13,502 nt of DNA from JAEUNX01 sp034004685 (GTDB lineage: Bacteria; Pseudomonadota; Gammaproteobacteria; Burkholderiales; Rhodocyclaceae): assembly GCA_034004685.1 (NCBI GenBank), contig JAVEWG010000062.1, positions 1-13,502 of the forward strand. Direction: 5' to 3'. Numbering within the stretch: position 1 is the stretch's first letter; each line of letters opens with the position of its first letter. This document shows, piece by piece, positions 1 through 6,362 of this stretch. The translations under genes were made by a program, and so were the position numbers. Below the pieces are notes generated by a model, which saw only the letters and a list, made by a program, of their open reading frames with translations, was not told the origin of the DNA and did not search any database.

Positions 1-102
1 GAAGCGGTCCAGCGCTGGCGCTTCACCCCCGCCCGGCAGGGCGAGCGCAGCGTGGCCTCCACCGTGGTGGTCCCCATCATTTTCAAACTTGAGGAATCCT
101 GA
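1..102 (+). CDS. tonB: Energy transducer TonB, C-terminal end (partial)
   Basis: An open frame enters from the left edge and ends at TGA 100-102, giving 33 residues. The sequence AVQRWRFTPARQGER followed by a hydrophobic beta strand (VVVPIIF) matches the end of the TonB C-terminal domain, where a conserved 'W-(R/K)-F/Y-x-P-A' turn precedes the last strand. TonB spans the periplasm and passes energy from ExbB/ExbD to outer-membrane receptors by pairing with their TonB box. exbB begins 2 bases after the stop, as in many tonB-exbB-exbD operons. Only the tail is visible, so the assignment rests on this short motif plus its neighbours. The main alternative is another TonB-like or TolA-like protein. 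Confidence 0.8.
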   Translation, partial: EAVQRWRFTPARQGERSVASTVVVPIIFKLEES

Positions 103-104
103 AC

Positions 105-866
105 ATGGAAACAACCCAACACGTCGCGCCCCAATTCGGCCTGGCCCACCTGTGGGCCCAGGCTGACTGGATCAGCCAGTCGGTGGCCTTTTTACTGGTG
201 GTGATGTCGGTGGCCAGCTGGTACCTCATTGCCCTGAAAGTGCTGCGCCTGGTGAAGGAGCGCCGCAACGGGGACGCGGTGGAAGCTTTCTGGGCCGCCC
301 CCAGCCTGGCCGACGGCCTCGCGGCCCTGGAGCGCCAGGCCCCCGGCACCAGCTTCGAAGACCTGGCCCGCCAGGCCGCTGCCGCCGCCGAGCACTGCCG
401 CCATCACGCCCACCGCAACACCCTGGGAGGCGCCCTCAACACCGATGAATTCGTCACCCGCACCCTGCGCAAATCCATCGCCCTATCCACCTCGCGGCTG
501 GAATCCGGCCTCACGGTGCTGGCTTCCATCGGCTCCACCGCCCCCTTCGTGGGCCTGTTGGGCACCGTGTGGGGCATCTACCACGCCCTGCTGGGGATCA
601 GCGCCGCCGGCATGGCCACCCTGGACAAGGTGTCCGGTCCGGTGGGGGAAGCCCTGATCATGACCGCCTTCGGACTCTTCGTGGCGATCCCGGCGGTGCT
701 GGCCTACAACGCCCTGACCCGGGCCAACCGGCTGGAACTGGCGGAACTGGACGCCTTCGCCCACGACCTCCACGCCTTCCTGACCACCGGTGCCCGCCTG
801 GCCCCCGAGGCCGCCGCGGCCAACGGCGCCAGCCCGATCCGGGCGGTAGGCCAGGGAGCAGCATGA
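105..866 (+). CDS. exbB: ExbB, TonB-system proton channel subunit (MotA/TolQ/ExbB family)
   Basis: Inner-membrane subunit of the TonB-ExbB-ExbD motor, which uses the proton gradient to energise TonB-dependent uptake. The 253-residue product has the family layout: a first membrane helix at about 27-47, a long cytoplasmic segment, and two further helices at about 134-160 and 181-204. The segment SIGSTAPFVGLLGTVWGIYHAL (broken here only by position, residues 141-162) is the MotA_ExbB signature, and E182 in the third helix corresponds to the conserved channel glutamate. ATG 105 is preceded by GAGGA at 91-95 with 9-base spacing and follows the tonB stop directly. The stop overlaps the start region of exbD, so the two are probably translationally coupled. 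TolQ is the main alternative, but the tonB tail before it and the receptor nearby favour ExbB. Confidence 0.95.
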   Translation: METTQHVAPQFGLAHLWAQADWISQSVAFLLVVMSVASWYLIALKVLRLVKERRNGDAVEAFWAAPSLADGLAALERQAPGTSFEDLARQAAAAAEHCRHHAHRNTLGGALNTDEFVTRTLRKSIALSTSRLESGLTVLASIGSTAPFVGLLGTVWGIYHALLGISAAGMATLDKVSGPVGEALIMTAFGLFVAIPAVLAYNALTRANRLELAELDAFAHDLHAFLTTGARLAPEAAAANGASPIRAVGQGAA

Positions 867-1285
867 TGGCTTTTGGCAGCTTCAACCAAGGGGGCCAGGC
901 CGCCCCCATGAGCGAGATCAACACCACCCCCCTGGTGGACGTGATGCTGGTGCTCCTGATCATCTTCATGATCACCGCGCCCCTGCTGACCCACGGGGTC
1001 AAGATCGACCTGCCCCAGGCCAGCAGCCAGGCCTCCACGGAAAAGCCGGAAACCGTCACCCTGGCCCTGGACGGGACCGGCCAGCTGTTCTGGAACGATG
1101 CCCCCCTGGCGGATGCCGAGCTCCCCACCCGTCTGGCGCAAGCCGCCGCCCTCAATCCCCAGCCGGAGGTGCACCTGCGGGCCGACAAGGAAACCCGCTA
1201 CCAGAAACTGGCGGAGGTGATGTCCCAGGCCCGTACCGCCGGCATCCAGAAAATGGGCTTCGTGACCCTGCCCAACCAGCCCTGA
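866..1285 (+). CDS. exbD: ExbD, TonB-system biopolymer transport protein
   Basis: Second motor subunit: one membrane helix plus a periplasmic domain that contacts TonB. The 139-140-residue protein has the classic N-terminus (MSEINTTPLVDVMLVLLIIF, about residues 16-35 counted from the first Met) in which the Asp of PLVDVML is the essential helix aspartate (ExbD Asp25 equivalent). The rest is a soluble ExbD domain ending GFVTLPNQP. Two adjacent ATGs exist, at 863 and 866. The SD-like AGGGAG at 853-858 lies 4 bases from the first and 7 from the second, so 866 is preferred. Both overlap the exbB stop TGA 864-866, the usual sign of coupled translation. Length and order are normal for a tonB-exbB-exbD operon. 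Confidence 0.95.
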   Translation: MAFGSFNQGGQAAPMSEINTTPLVDVMLVLLIIFMITAPLLTHGVKIDLPQASSQASTEKPETVTLALDGTGQLFWNDAPLADAELPTRLAQAAALNPQPEVHLRADKETRYQKLAEVMSQARTAGIQKMGFVTLPNQP

Positions 1286-1310
1286 TCCCCACCGCCGGGT
1301 CAAAACAAAC

Positions 1311-1338
1311 AGAGGCCGGCGGTTTACCGTCGGCCTCT
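1311..1338. terminator. Bidirectional intrinsic terminator between convergent genes
   Basis: A 12-bp inverted repeat with one G-T wobble (AGAGGCCGGCGG, loop TTTA, CCGTCGGCCTCT) lies between exbD (ends 1285) and the oxidase gene read from the other strand (ends 1360). On the minus strand the stem is followed by GTTTGTTTTG, a fair T-tract. On the plus strand the tail is TGTCCTT, which is poorer. It probably ends both convergent transcripts and works best for the minus one. Confidence 0.75.
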
Positions 1339-1359
1339 TGTCCTTCCGGGCTGAGCGGC

Positions 1360-2481
1360 TTAGCGGATCAGCTCCGGAGAGAGCTCCGCCAGACTGGCGC
1401 AGCCACACAAGGCCATGGCGATCTCCAGTTCGTCCCGCAAGAGACGGATCACATGGGCCACCCCCAAAGCGCCAGCATTGGCCAGGCCAAAGACATAAGG
1501 CCGGCCCACCAGCACCGCGCTGGCCCCCAGGGCGAGGGCCTTGAGCACGTCGGTGCCCCGCCGGATGCCCCCATCCACCAGTACCGGCAGGCCGCCCGCC
1601 ACTGCCTCCACCACCGCCGGCAAGGCGTTGGCGGTGGACACCGCCGTATCCAGGGTACGCCCGCCGTGGTTGGAAACAATCAATCCCCCCACCCCCATGC
1701 CCGCGGCCTGGCGGGCATCGGCCGGATGGAGCACCCCCTTGAGCAGCACCGGCAGACGGGTTTCGGCCAGCAGCCAGGCCACATCCATCCAGGTGGGGGC
1801 CTGGTGCAGCAGCCCGTCGAAGAGGGCGCTCTGGCCGGCCTGGAGGGGTCGCGCCGGAGGCGCTGGCAAGCTGGCCAGATTGACCGCCGACACCCCCGGC
1901 GGCAGGCGGAATCCGGCCCGCCGTTCCCGGTCCCGGGCGCCATGGCAGGGGGCATCCACCGTGAGCACCAGGGCTTCAAAGCCGGCGGCTTCCGCCCGCC
2001 GGATCAGGGCCCGGTTGAAGCCCGGGTCGTGCTGGAGGTAGAGCTGGAACCACAAGGGGCCCCGGGCCGGGTCGCTGTTCATGGCCCGGGCGATGGCTTC
2101 CAGGGGCTGGCTGGCCTGGGTGCTCACCACCATGCCGGCCTCCTGGGCGGCGGCAGCGTGGGCGACCGCCAGCTCCCCGTCCGGGTGGGCCATGCGCTGG
2201 TAGGCGATGGGGGCCAGCAGGATGGGATGGGCCAGCGGGCGGCCCAGGAGGGTGCTGCGAGTGTGGCCGCCGGCCGGGGGGGCCAGCACCCGGGGCAACA
2301 GGCGCAGGCGGTCCCAGGCGGCCCGGTTGTCTGCCAGGGTGAGTTCGTCCCCGGCCCCGCCGGCGAAATAGGCCCAGGCGTTGGGATCCAGTCGCTGGCG
2401 GGCATGGGCTTCGTGGTCCGCCAGGGAAACCACCCCGGGGGGAATGGCGCCGAGGGCCGGGGCGCTCACGTGTCCGCCCAC
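1360..2481 (-). CDS. FMN-dependent alpha-hydroxy-acid oxidase/dehydrogenase
   Basis: Member of the glycolate oxidase / L-lactate dehydrogenase (LldD) / lactate oxidase / mandelate dehydrogenase family: a TIM barrel that oxidises a 2-hydroxy acid to a 2-oxo acid with FMN. Family residues are all visible: Y38 in AWAYFAGGAGDE, Y148 in WFQLYLQ, D176 in LTVDAP, K248 in LLKGV, the catalytic pair H272 and R275 in SNHGGR, and the phosphate-binding DGGIRRGTDVLKALALGA (303-320). The length of 373 is normal. The first possible start is GTG 2481, giving a 16-base overlap with piuC. A second in-frame GTG at 2469 would overlap the piuC stop as GTGA and has GGGCGGA 3 bases upstream, so the true start may be 2469. 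There is no hydrophobic leader, so it is cytoplasmic or peripheral. The substrate cannot be read from sequence. The overlap with an iron-regulated hydroxylase suggests a role linked to siderophore or hydroxycarboxylate use, which is inference only. Confidence 0.88.
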   Translation of the reverse strand: MGGHVSAPALGAIPPGVVSLADHEAHARQRLDPNAWAYFAGGAGDELTLADNRAAWDRLRLLPRVLAPPAGGHTRSTLLGRPLAHPILLAPIAYQRMAHPDGELAVAHAAAAQEAGMVVSTQASQPLEAIARAMNSDPARGPLWFQLYLQHDPGFNRALIRRAEAAGFEALVLTVDAPCHGARDRERRAGFRLPPGVSAVNLASLPAPPARPLQAGQSALFDGLLHQAPTWMDVAWLLAETRLPVLLKGVLHPADARQAAGMGVGGLIVSNHGGRTLDTAVSTANALPAVVEAVAGGLPVLVDGGIRRGTDVLKALALGASAVLVGRPYVFGLANAGALGVAHVIRLLRDELEIAMALCGCASLAELSPELIR

Positions 2482-3149
2482 ATGCGCAGGAGGTTGTGAT
2501 AAGTCCCCACCAGGGTCACCGTCTCGTCGCTTTCTCCCTGGCGCTGCCGCAGGCCGGTCAGGGCCATGTCCATGTCGTAGAGCAGCGCCCGCTGCTCATC
2601 GCTCCTCACCATGCTTTCAATGAAGAAGAAGCAGGCCAGGCGGTAGCCCCGGGTCACCGGAGTGACCTGGTGGATGCTGGTGGCCGGGTAGAGCACGGCG
2701 TGGCCGGCGGGGAGCTTGACCTTGCGGGTACCATAGGTGTCCCGCACCATCAGCTCGCCCCCGTCGTAGTCCTCCGGTTCGCTGAGGTAGAGGGAGCAGG
2801 ACAGGTCGGTGCGGATCTTTTCACCGGTGTCCGCCCGGAAGCGGATCGCTCCGTCGGCGTGGTAGCCATAGTGGGGGCTATCGCCGCCGTGGCAGTTGAT
2901 CCGGGGGGTGAAGATCTTCTTGGGCAGGGCGGCGCTGAAGAACAGGGGCGCCCGCTCCACCGCCGTCAGCACCATGGACTGGATGGTCCGGGCGGCGGGG
3001 CTGTCGTCGGGCAGTTCCCGGTTGTTCTTGACCTGGGCGGCCTGGGGGCCGGCATGGATGCGGCCGTGGGCCCAGGGGGCGTCGGCCAGGAGCTGGCGGG
3101 CATGGCGGACCTCGTCGGGGGTGAGGAGGTCGGGGATCTGCAAGAGCAT
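2466..3149 (-). CDS. piuC: Fe(II)/2-oxoglutarate-dependent PKHD-type hydroxylase, PiuC/YbiX
   Basis: Cytoplasmic-type 2-oxoglutarate dioxygenase of the PiuC/YbiX family, found beside catecholate siderophore receptors (fiu-ybiX in E. coli, piuA-piuC in Pseudomonas). The exact substrate is not established. The 227-residue product has normal family length. The iron-binding facial triad is visible as H97 and D99 (GYHADGAIRF) and H160 (PATSIHQVTPV), with R170 (RGYRLACFFFIESMVR) as the likely 2-oxoglutarate-binding arginine. The N-terminal AQVKNNRELP (38-47) is also typical. ATG 3149 has GGAG 8 bases upstream. An intrinsic terminator lies between the upstream receptor gene and this start, so piuC may be expressed by read-through or from a weak promoter I cannot identify. 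Its last codons overlap the start of the hydroxy-acid oxidase. Confidence 0.93.
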   Translation of the reverse strand: MLLQIPDLLTPDEVRHARQLLADAPWAHGRIHAGPQAAQVKNNRELPDDSPAARTIQSMVLTAVERAPLFFSAALPKKIFTPRINCHGGDSPHYGYHADGAIRFRADTGEKIRTDLSCSLYLSEPEDYDGGELMVRDTYGTRKVKLPAGHAVLYPATSIHQVTPVTRGYRLACFFFIESMVRSDEQRALLYDMDMALTGLRQRQGESDETVTLVGTYHNLLRMWADT

Positions 3150-3171
3150 GGCGGGGTCTCCGGAAAGTAAA

Positions 3172-3193
3172 AAGGCCGCCCCCCAGCGGCCTT
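3172..3193 (-). terminator. Intrinsic terminator after the siderophore receptor gene
   Basis: Read on the minus strand, an 8-bp perfect stem (AAGGCCGC, loop TGGGGG, GCGGCCTT) is followed by TTTACTTT. It starts 10 bases past the receptor stop (3204-3206) and sits 22 bases before the piuC ATG. It should uncouple the highly expressed receptor from piuC and the oxidase by partial termination. Confidence 0.75.
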
Positions 3194-3203
3194 CAAAACT
3201 GGC

Positions 3204-5480
3204 TTAGAACTTGAGGCTGGTGGTCACCCAGAACACCCGGCCCTGACCCGGCACGTAGTGACCGGGGTAGAGCTGGTCGGCGTAGAGCTTGTCGAACAGG
3301 TTGTTGAGGTTGGCCTTGATCACCACCTTTTCAGAGGGCAGGGTGTATTCGGCCATCAGATCCATGGTGGCGTAGCCTGGGGCGGACCACCCCGGGTTGC
3401 GGATCGGCGTCTGCTTGCTGCGGAAGTTCACCCCCGCCCCGCCCCGGAGCTGGGGCAGGAACTGGTAGGTACTCCACACCGTGCCGGAATGCTTGGGGGT
3501 CAGGGAGGGGCGCTCGCCCTCATCCTCGCCACTCTGGGCGCCCTTATCCACCACCGCGAAGGGCATCCACATGTAGGAGCCGAAGACTTCCCACTCGGGC
3601 GTCAGATAACCGCTGAAATCCCATTCGAAGCCGGTGGCGTGGCGCTTGCCGGTGAGGACCGCGATGTTGAGGAGGGGGTCGGTGTTGCGCTCATTGAGCT
3701 TGGTGGATTTGAACAGGGCGAAGCGGTTGGTGAAGCGCTTGTCCTCGCTGTCGATCTTGGCGCCGATCTCGATGTTCTGACTCTTCTCCGGCGGGGTATC
3801 CACGGTGGCCGGGCTGTAGGAGTAGGTGTCCCCCGAGGTGTTGAAGGAGGTGCCCCAGGAGAAATGGAAGGACTGGAGGGGGTTGGGCTGGAAGAGCAGG
3901 CCCACCCGCTTGCTCCACTTATAGATGCTCTGCTCATAGCGGGTGGTGGTCACCGGCCCGGCGGCGTTGTTGGGGATGGAGTAGGTGTTGTAGTCGCCAT
4001 GCATTCCGTCGTAGCGCAGGCCAGCCAGGAGCTTCCATTCCGGGGTGAGGTGCACCATGTCCTGGGCATAGACGCCCCAAGCGGTGGACTCAAAATCGCT
4101 GGTTTTGCGCAGCACCCGGCGATCCTCATTGACGGAAGCGCCGTCGTCCGGGTTGCCGATGGTGGTGGTGGGCTTGGTGATGTTGACCCCGCCCTGGGCG
4201 GCCGAGCGGGCACCGAAGACCGTCTTGTCCTCCTGGGCCAGGTCGACGCCCGCCAGCACCTCATGCTTGAAGCCGGCGGCCTCGAACTTGGTGGTGAGGT
4301 CGCTCTGGACGTGGAGGGTGTCCATGTCCTGGATCTTCAGATGATTGCCCCGGGTGAGCACGGTGGCGTCCGTCAGGGTGTCCAGGCTCACCGCCTGGCC
4401 GCCGGGCTGAAGGCTGGCCCCGGCGAAGCGAATCGCCCCGGAGCGCTGATCCCGCTCGTAGTGACCCTTGCGGATCACGGTCTTGAGCTCGGTGGTGCTG
4501 GAGAAGCGATGGATATGGCTAGCGGTCTGGTAGCTGGCCTTGCCGTCGTTGTAGTCGCTGGCCGAACCGTAATATGTGTCTGGATCCACCGGCAGCAGAG
4601 TGGTCCTGGCCACCGGCGAATTGGCATGGGGACGGATCCAGGGCATACCGTAGTTGATGCCGTTGTTGTTATCCAGGTAGTAAAAACCCAACTGGAATTC
4701 GTCCGCCGTGCCGATGCCCCAGCGGAAGGCACCGGCCACCCCCTGCTTGTCGATGCTCGCACCGGCGCCGTTGTTGTCGGCCTTGGTGTGCATCAGGGAC
4801 AGGCGCAGAGCCGCGTCTTCCCCGGTGACCTTGTTGAAATCCGCCACCACCCGGCGGTAAGCGTGGCTGCCCGCGGAGAGATCCACCTGATTCTCATCCA
4901 CCAGTTTGGGGGCCTTGTTCACCTGGTTCACCGCCCCGCCCGTGGAACCCCGGCCAAACAGCATGGAGGCGGAACCCCGCAGCACTTCCACCCGATCCAT
5001 GTTGAAGGTGTCCCGGTCGTAAAAGGCCGGGTCCCGGATGCCATCCACGAACAGGTCGCCGCTCTGAGCCAGGGGGAAGCCCCGCAGGCGGATGTCTTCC
5101 TCGCCCCCCTCAGCAGCCTGGAAAGTAATGCCGGCAGTGTTCTTGAGGGCCTCCTTGACGGTATCGATGTGGCGGTCGTCCAGGAGCTTCTCGGTCACCA
5201 CCGTCACCGACTGGGGGATGTCCCGCAGGGCCTGCTTGCCCTTGCCGATGGTGGTGGTAGTGGCCCGCAGGGCATCCTTGCCCTCCAGCTCCTCGGCCCG
5301 CTCCTTGACCACCACCGGCTTGAGGGTTTTTTCCTCGCCGGCCGGGGCGGGCGGGGTCTGGGCCCAGGCGTTCACCGAGGCGGCAAACAGCATGGCTCCC
5401 AGGGGGAGGACCGCCCGGTCAGGGGCGCAGGACAACATGATGGGGTGGGGATGCCGGGAGCGGCTTGTGTTATTGGGCAT
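3204..5480 (-). CDS. TonB-dependent catecholate-type siderophore receptor (Fiu/PiuA-like)
   Basis: Outer-membrane 22-strand barrel receptor that imports ferric siderophore using TonB energy. The 758-residue protein has a signal peptide ending near ASVNAWAQ (about residue 41) and a TonB box around LKPVVVKE (53-60). A plug domain spans about 85-195, with DIPQSVTVVT, DIRLRGF, LFVDGIRD, DRVEVLRGSASMLFGRGSTGGAVNQVNKAP. A long barrel follows, ending in the aromatic-terminal strand WVTTSLKF required for BAM insertion. The plug and the motif YYGSASDYNDGKASYQT resemble Fiu-type receptors, and the piuC neighbour supports catecholate specificity; the ligand itself is inference. ATG 5480 has GGAGG 5 bases upstream. 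The n-region is long, so Met15 is a possible alternative start. A Fur-controlled promoter lies 105-133 bases upstream. Confidence 0.95.
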   Translation of the reverse strand: MPNNTSRSRHPHPIMLSCAPDRAVLPLGAMLFAASVNAWAQTPPAPAGEEKTLKPVVVKERAEELEGKDALRATTTTIGKGKQALRDIPQSVTVVTEKLLDDRHIDTVKEALKNTAGITFQAAEGGEEDIRLRGFPLAQSGDLFVDGIRDPAFYDRDTFNMDRVEVLRGSASMLFGRGSTGGAVNQVNKAPKLVDENQVDLSAGSHAYRRVVADFNKVTGEDAALRLSLMHTKADNNGAGASIDKQGVAGAFRWGIGTADEFQLGFYYLDNNNGINYGMPWIRPHANSPVARTTLLPVDPDTYYGSASDYNDGKASYQTASHIHRFSSTTELKTVIRKGHYERDQRSGAIRFAGASLQPGGQAVSLDTLTDATVLTRGNHLKIQDMDTLHVQSDLTTKFEAAGFKHEVLAGVDLAQEDKTVFGARSAAQGGVNITKPTTTIGNPDDGASVNEDRRVLRKTSDFESTAWGVYAQDMVHLTPEWKLLAGLRYDGMHGDYNTYSIPNNAAGPVTTTRYEQSIYKWSKRVGLLFQPNPLQSFHFSWGTSFNTSGDTYSYSPATVDTPPEKSQNIEIGAKIDSEDKRFTNRFALFKSTKLNERNTDPLLNIAVLTGKRHATGFEWDFSGYLTPEWEVFGSYMWMPFAVVDKGAQSGEDEGERPSLTPKHSGTVWSTYQFLPQLRGGAGVNFRSKQTPIRNPGWSAPGYATMDLMAEYTLPSEKVVIKANLNNLFDKLYADQLYPGHYVPGQGRVFWVTTSLKF

Positions 5481-5496
5481 GACAGCCTCCAGTCAG

Positions 5497-5513
5497 GCCG
5501 CCCCAGGGGCGGC
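5497..5513 (-). promoter_or_regulatory. GC-rich inverted repeat in the receptor 5' leader
   Basis: A perfect inverted repeat GCCGCCCC-A/T-GGGGCGGC lies in the receptor leader, ending 7 bases before the GGAGG ribosome-binding site. As RNA it would form a stem of about 6-7 bp next to the start. It has no T-tract, so it is not a simple terminator. Function is unknown: RNA stability, translational control or protein binding are possible. Confidence 0.5.
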
Positions 5514-5584
5514 GATTCAATCGAAGGAGCTGGCTATGCACGGAAACAAACGCGGGCTTGGCTGGCGGGATAGGTCTGGGGCGG

Positions 5585-5613
5585 ATAGTATTTGTAATGC
5601 GAATTATTCGCAA
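5585..5613 (-). promoter_or_regulatory. Sigma70-like promoter of the siderophore receptor
   Basis: On the minus strand TTGCGA (-35, plus 5608-5613) and TACTAT (-10, plus 5585-5590) are separated by exactly 17 bases; each matches consensus at 4 of 6 positions. The -35 and spacer are covered by the Fur box at 5596-5614, so bound Fur would block polymerase. The predicted start near 5578 gives a leader of about 98 bases. Confidence 0.6.
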
Positions 5614-5614
5614 C
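5596..5614 (-). promoter_or_regulatory. Fur box upstream of the receptor
   Basis: The 19-mer AATGCGAATTATTCGCAAC is a 9-1-9 inverted repeat with two mismatched pairs and resembles the Fur consensus (AATGATAAT-N-ATTATCATT). It overlaps the receptor promoter, which predicts repression by Fe-loaded Fur. Confidence 0.75.
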
Positions 5615-5685
5615 AATTCCATTAATGTCCCCAACCCGATGACCGACTCGGCGTCTCCCCGGGATGCCCAGGACCACCCCGACCC

Positions 5686-5713
5686 TTGACGCACTGTACT
5701 AAATGCGTATTAT
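5686..5713 (+). promoter_or_regulatory. Strong sigma70-like promoter of the ftr operon
   Basis: TTGACG (-35, 5686-5691) and TATTAT (-10, 5708-5713) each match consensus at 5 of 6 positions and are 16 bases apart. The -10 lies inside the Fur box at 5702-5720. The predicted start near 5720 gives a leader of about 100 bases before the ftrA GTG. Confidence 0.7.
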
Positions 5714-5720
5714 TCTCATT
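5702..5720 (+). promoter_or_regulatory. Fur box upstream of the ftr operon
   Basis: The 19-mer AATGCGTATTATTCTCATT is a 9-1-9 inverted repeat with two mismatched pairs and is close to the Fur consensus. It covers the -10 element and the likely start site of the ftr promoter. It shares the core AATGCG-AT-ATTC with the box at 5596-5614, so one regulator probably controls both transcripts. Confidence 0.8.
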
Positions 5721-5765
5721 AACAACGACTCAGCCACCTTCTCCCGCGAAGCCAGCCAGGTCCCA

Positions 5766-5785
5766 CCCATCCCCGCGGGGATGGG
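5766..5785 (+). promoter_or_regulatory. Perfect 20-bp palindrome in the ftr leader
   Basis: CCCATCCC-CGCG-GGGATGGG is a perfect 20-base palindrome about 45 bases after the predicted transcription start and 21 bases before the AGGGAGA ribosome-binding site. In RNA it gives an 8-bp stem with a CGCG loop; in DNA it could be a dimeric operator. There is no T-tract after it. An in-frame ATG at 5781 lies inside it but has no ribosome-binding site. Confidence 0.6.
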
Positions 5786-5819
5786 CCAACCCTTTCATCG
5801 ACTTCAGGGAGAAATCTCC

Positions 5820-6362
5820 GTGCGTTTGATCCGCCCCCTCGCCCTCGCGGCCAGTCTTGCCCTCCCCCCCTTGGCCGCCCTGGCCGTGGAATACCCCATC
5901 GGAGTGCCCCAGCAAAAGCATGGAATGGAAATCGCCGCGGTGTACCTCCAACCCGTGGAGATGGAGCCCGAAGGCATGATGAAGAAGGCCAGCGAGTCGG
6001 ACATCCACATCGAGGCCGACGTCCGGGCCCTGGGCAACAACCCCAACGGTTTCGAGGAAGGAGCCTGGATTCCCTACCTCACCGTGAAGTTCGAAATCAC
6101 CAAAGTGGGCTCCGACTTCAAGCTCGCCGGCGACTTCATGCCCATGGTGGCCAACGACGGCCCCCACTACGGCGACAACGTAAAGCTCGCCGGTCCGGGC
6201 AAGTACAAGGTCAAGTACACCATCCTGCCCCCAGGCTCCGGCCCCCACAGCCACTTTGGCCGCCACACCGACCGCCTTACCGGGGTGCGCCCCTGGTTCA
6301 AGCCCTTCGAGGTGGAAAACGAATTCACCTATGTGGGCATCGGCAAGAAGGGGGGCTACTGA
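5820..6362 (+). CDS. ftrA: Periplasmic iron-binding protein, P19/Tp34 (FtrA) family
   Basis: Periplasmic metal-binding component of a ferrous iron uptake system, of the family containing Campylobacter P19, E. coli FetP and Bordetella/Brucella FtrA. GTG 5820 has AGGGAGA 7 bases upstream and gives 180 residues starting with a signal peptide (RLIRPLALAASLALPPLAALA). The longer frame from 5703 starts inside the Fur box and the ATG at 5781 lacks an SD, so both were rejected. The P19-type metal site is recognisable: H63 and E65 in SDIHIEADVRA, M109 and H116 in FMPMVANDGPHYGDN, and a His near 145-149 (GPHSHFGRHTD). The H63-M109 and M109-H116 spacings fit those I recall for P19 (His42, Met88, His95). 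It is first in the operon, under a Fur box. Its stop overlaps the porin start as TGATG. Confidence 0.9.
   Translation: MRLIRPLALAASLALPPLAALAVEYPIGVPQQKHGMEIAAVYLQPVEMEPEGMMKKASESDIHIEADVRALGNNPNGFEEGAWIPYLTVKFEITKVGSDFKLAGDFMPMVANDGPHYGDNVKLAGPGKYKVKYTILPPGSGPHSHFGRHTDRLTGVRPWFKPFEVENEFTYVGIGKKGGY

Larger units (their letters stand above)
5481..5819. other. Divergent Fur-controlled intergenic region
   Basis: These 339 bases separate the receptor (minus) from the ftr operon (plus) and contain no convincing gene. They hold two sigma70-like promoters pointing outward, each overlapped by a Fur box, and a GC-rich perfect inverted repeat in each presumed leader. The middle section, about 5615-5685, shows nothing I can name. 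Confidence 0.85.

Noticed and set aside
1453..2499. 348-codon plus-strand frame opposite the hydroxy-acid oxidase
   Set aside because: No domain; the minus frame carries every catalytic residue of the FMN oxidase family.
3258..5573. 771-codon open frame on the plus strand opposite the siderophore receptor
   Set aside because: It is slightly longer than the receptor but has low-complexity Gly/Val/His-rich sequence with no domain. It is a mirror of GC-rich codons of a clear receptor gene.
5703..5819. N-terminal extension of FtrA from ATG 5703 or ATG 5781
   Set aside because: ATG 5703 lies in the Fur box upstream of the predicted transcription start; ATG 5781 lies in the palindrome without a ribosome-binding site. 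GTG 5820 has a good one and begins a clean signal peptide.
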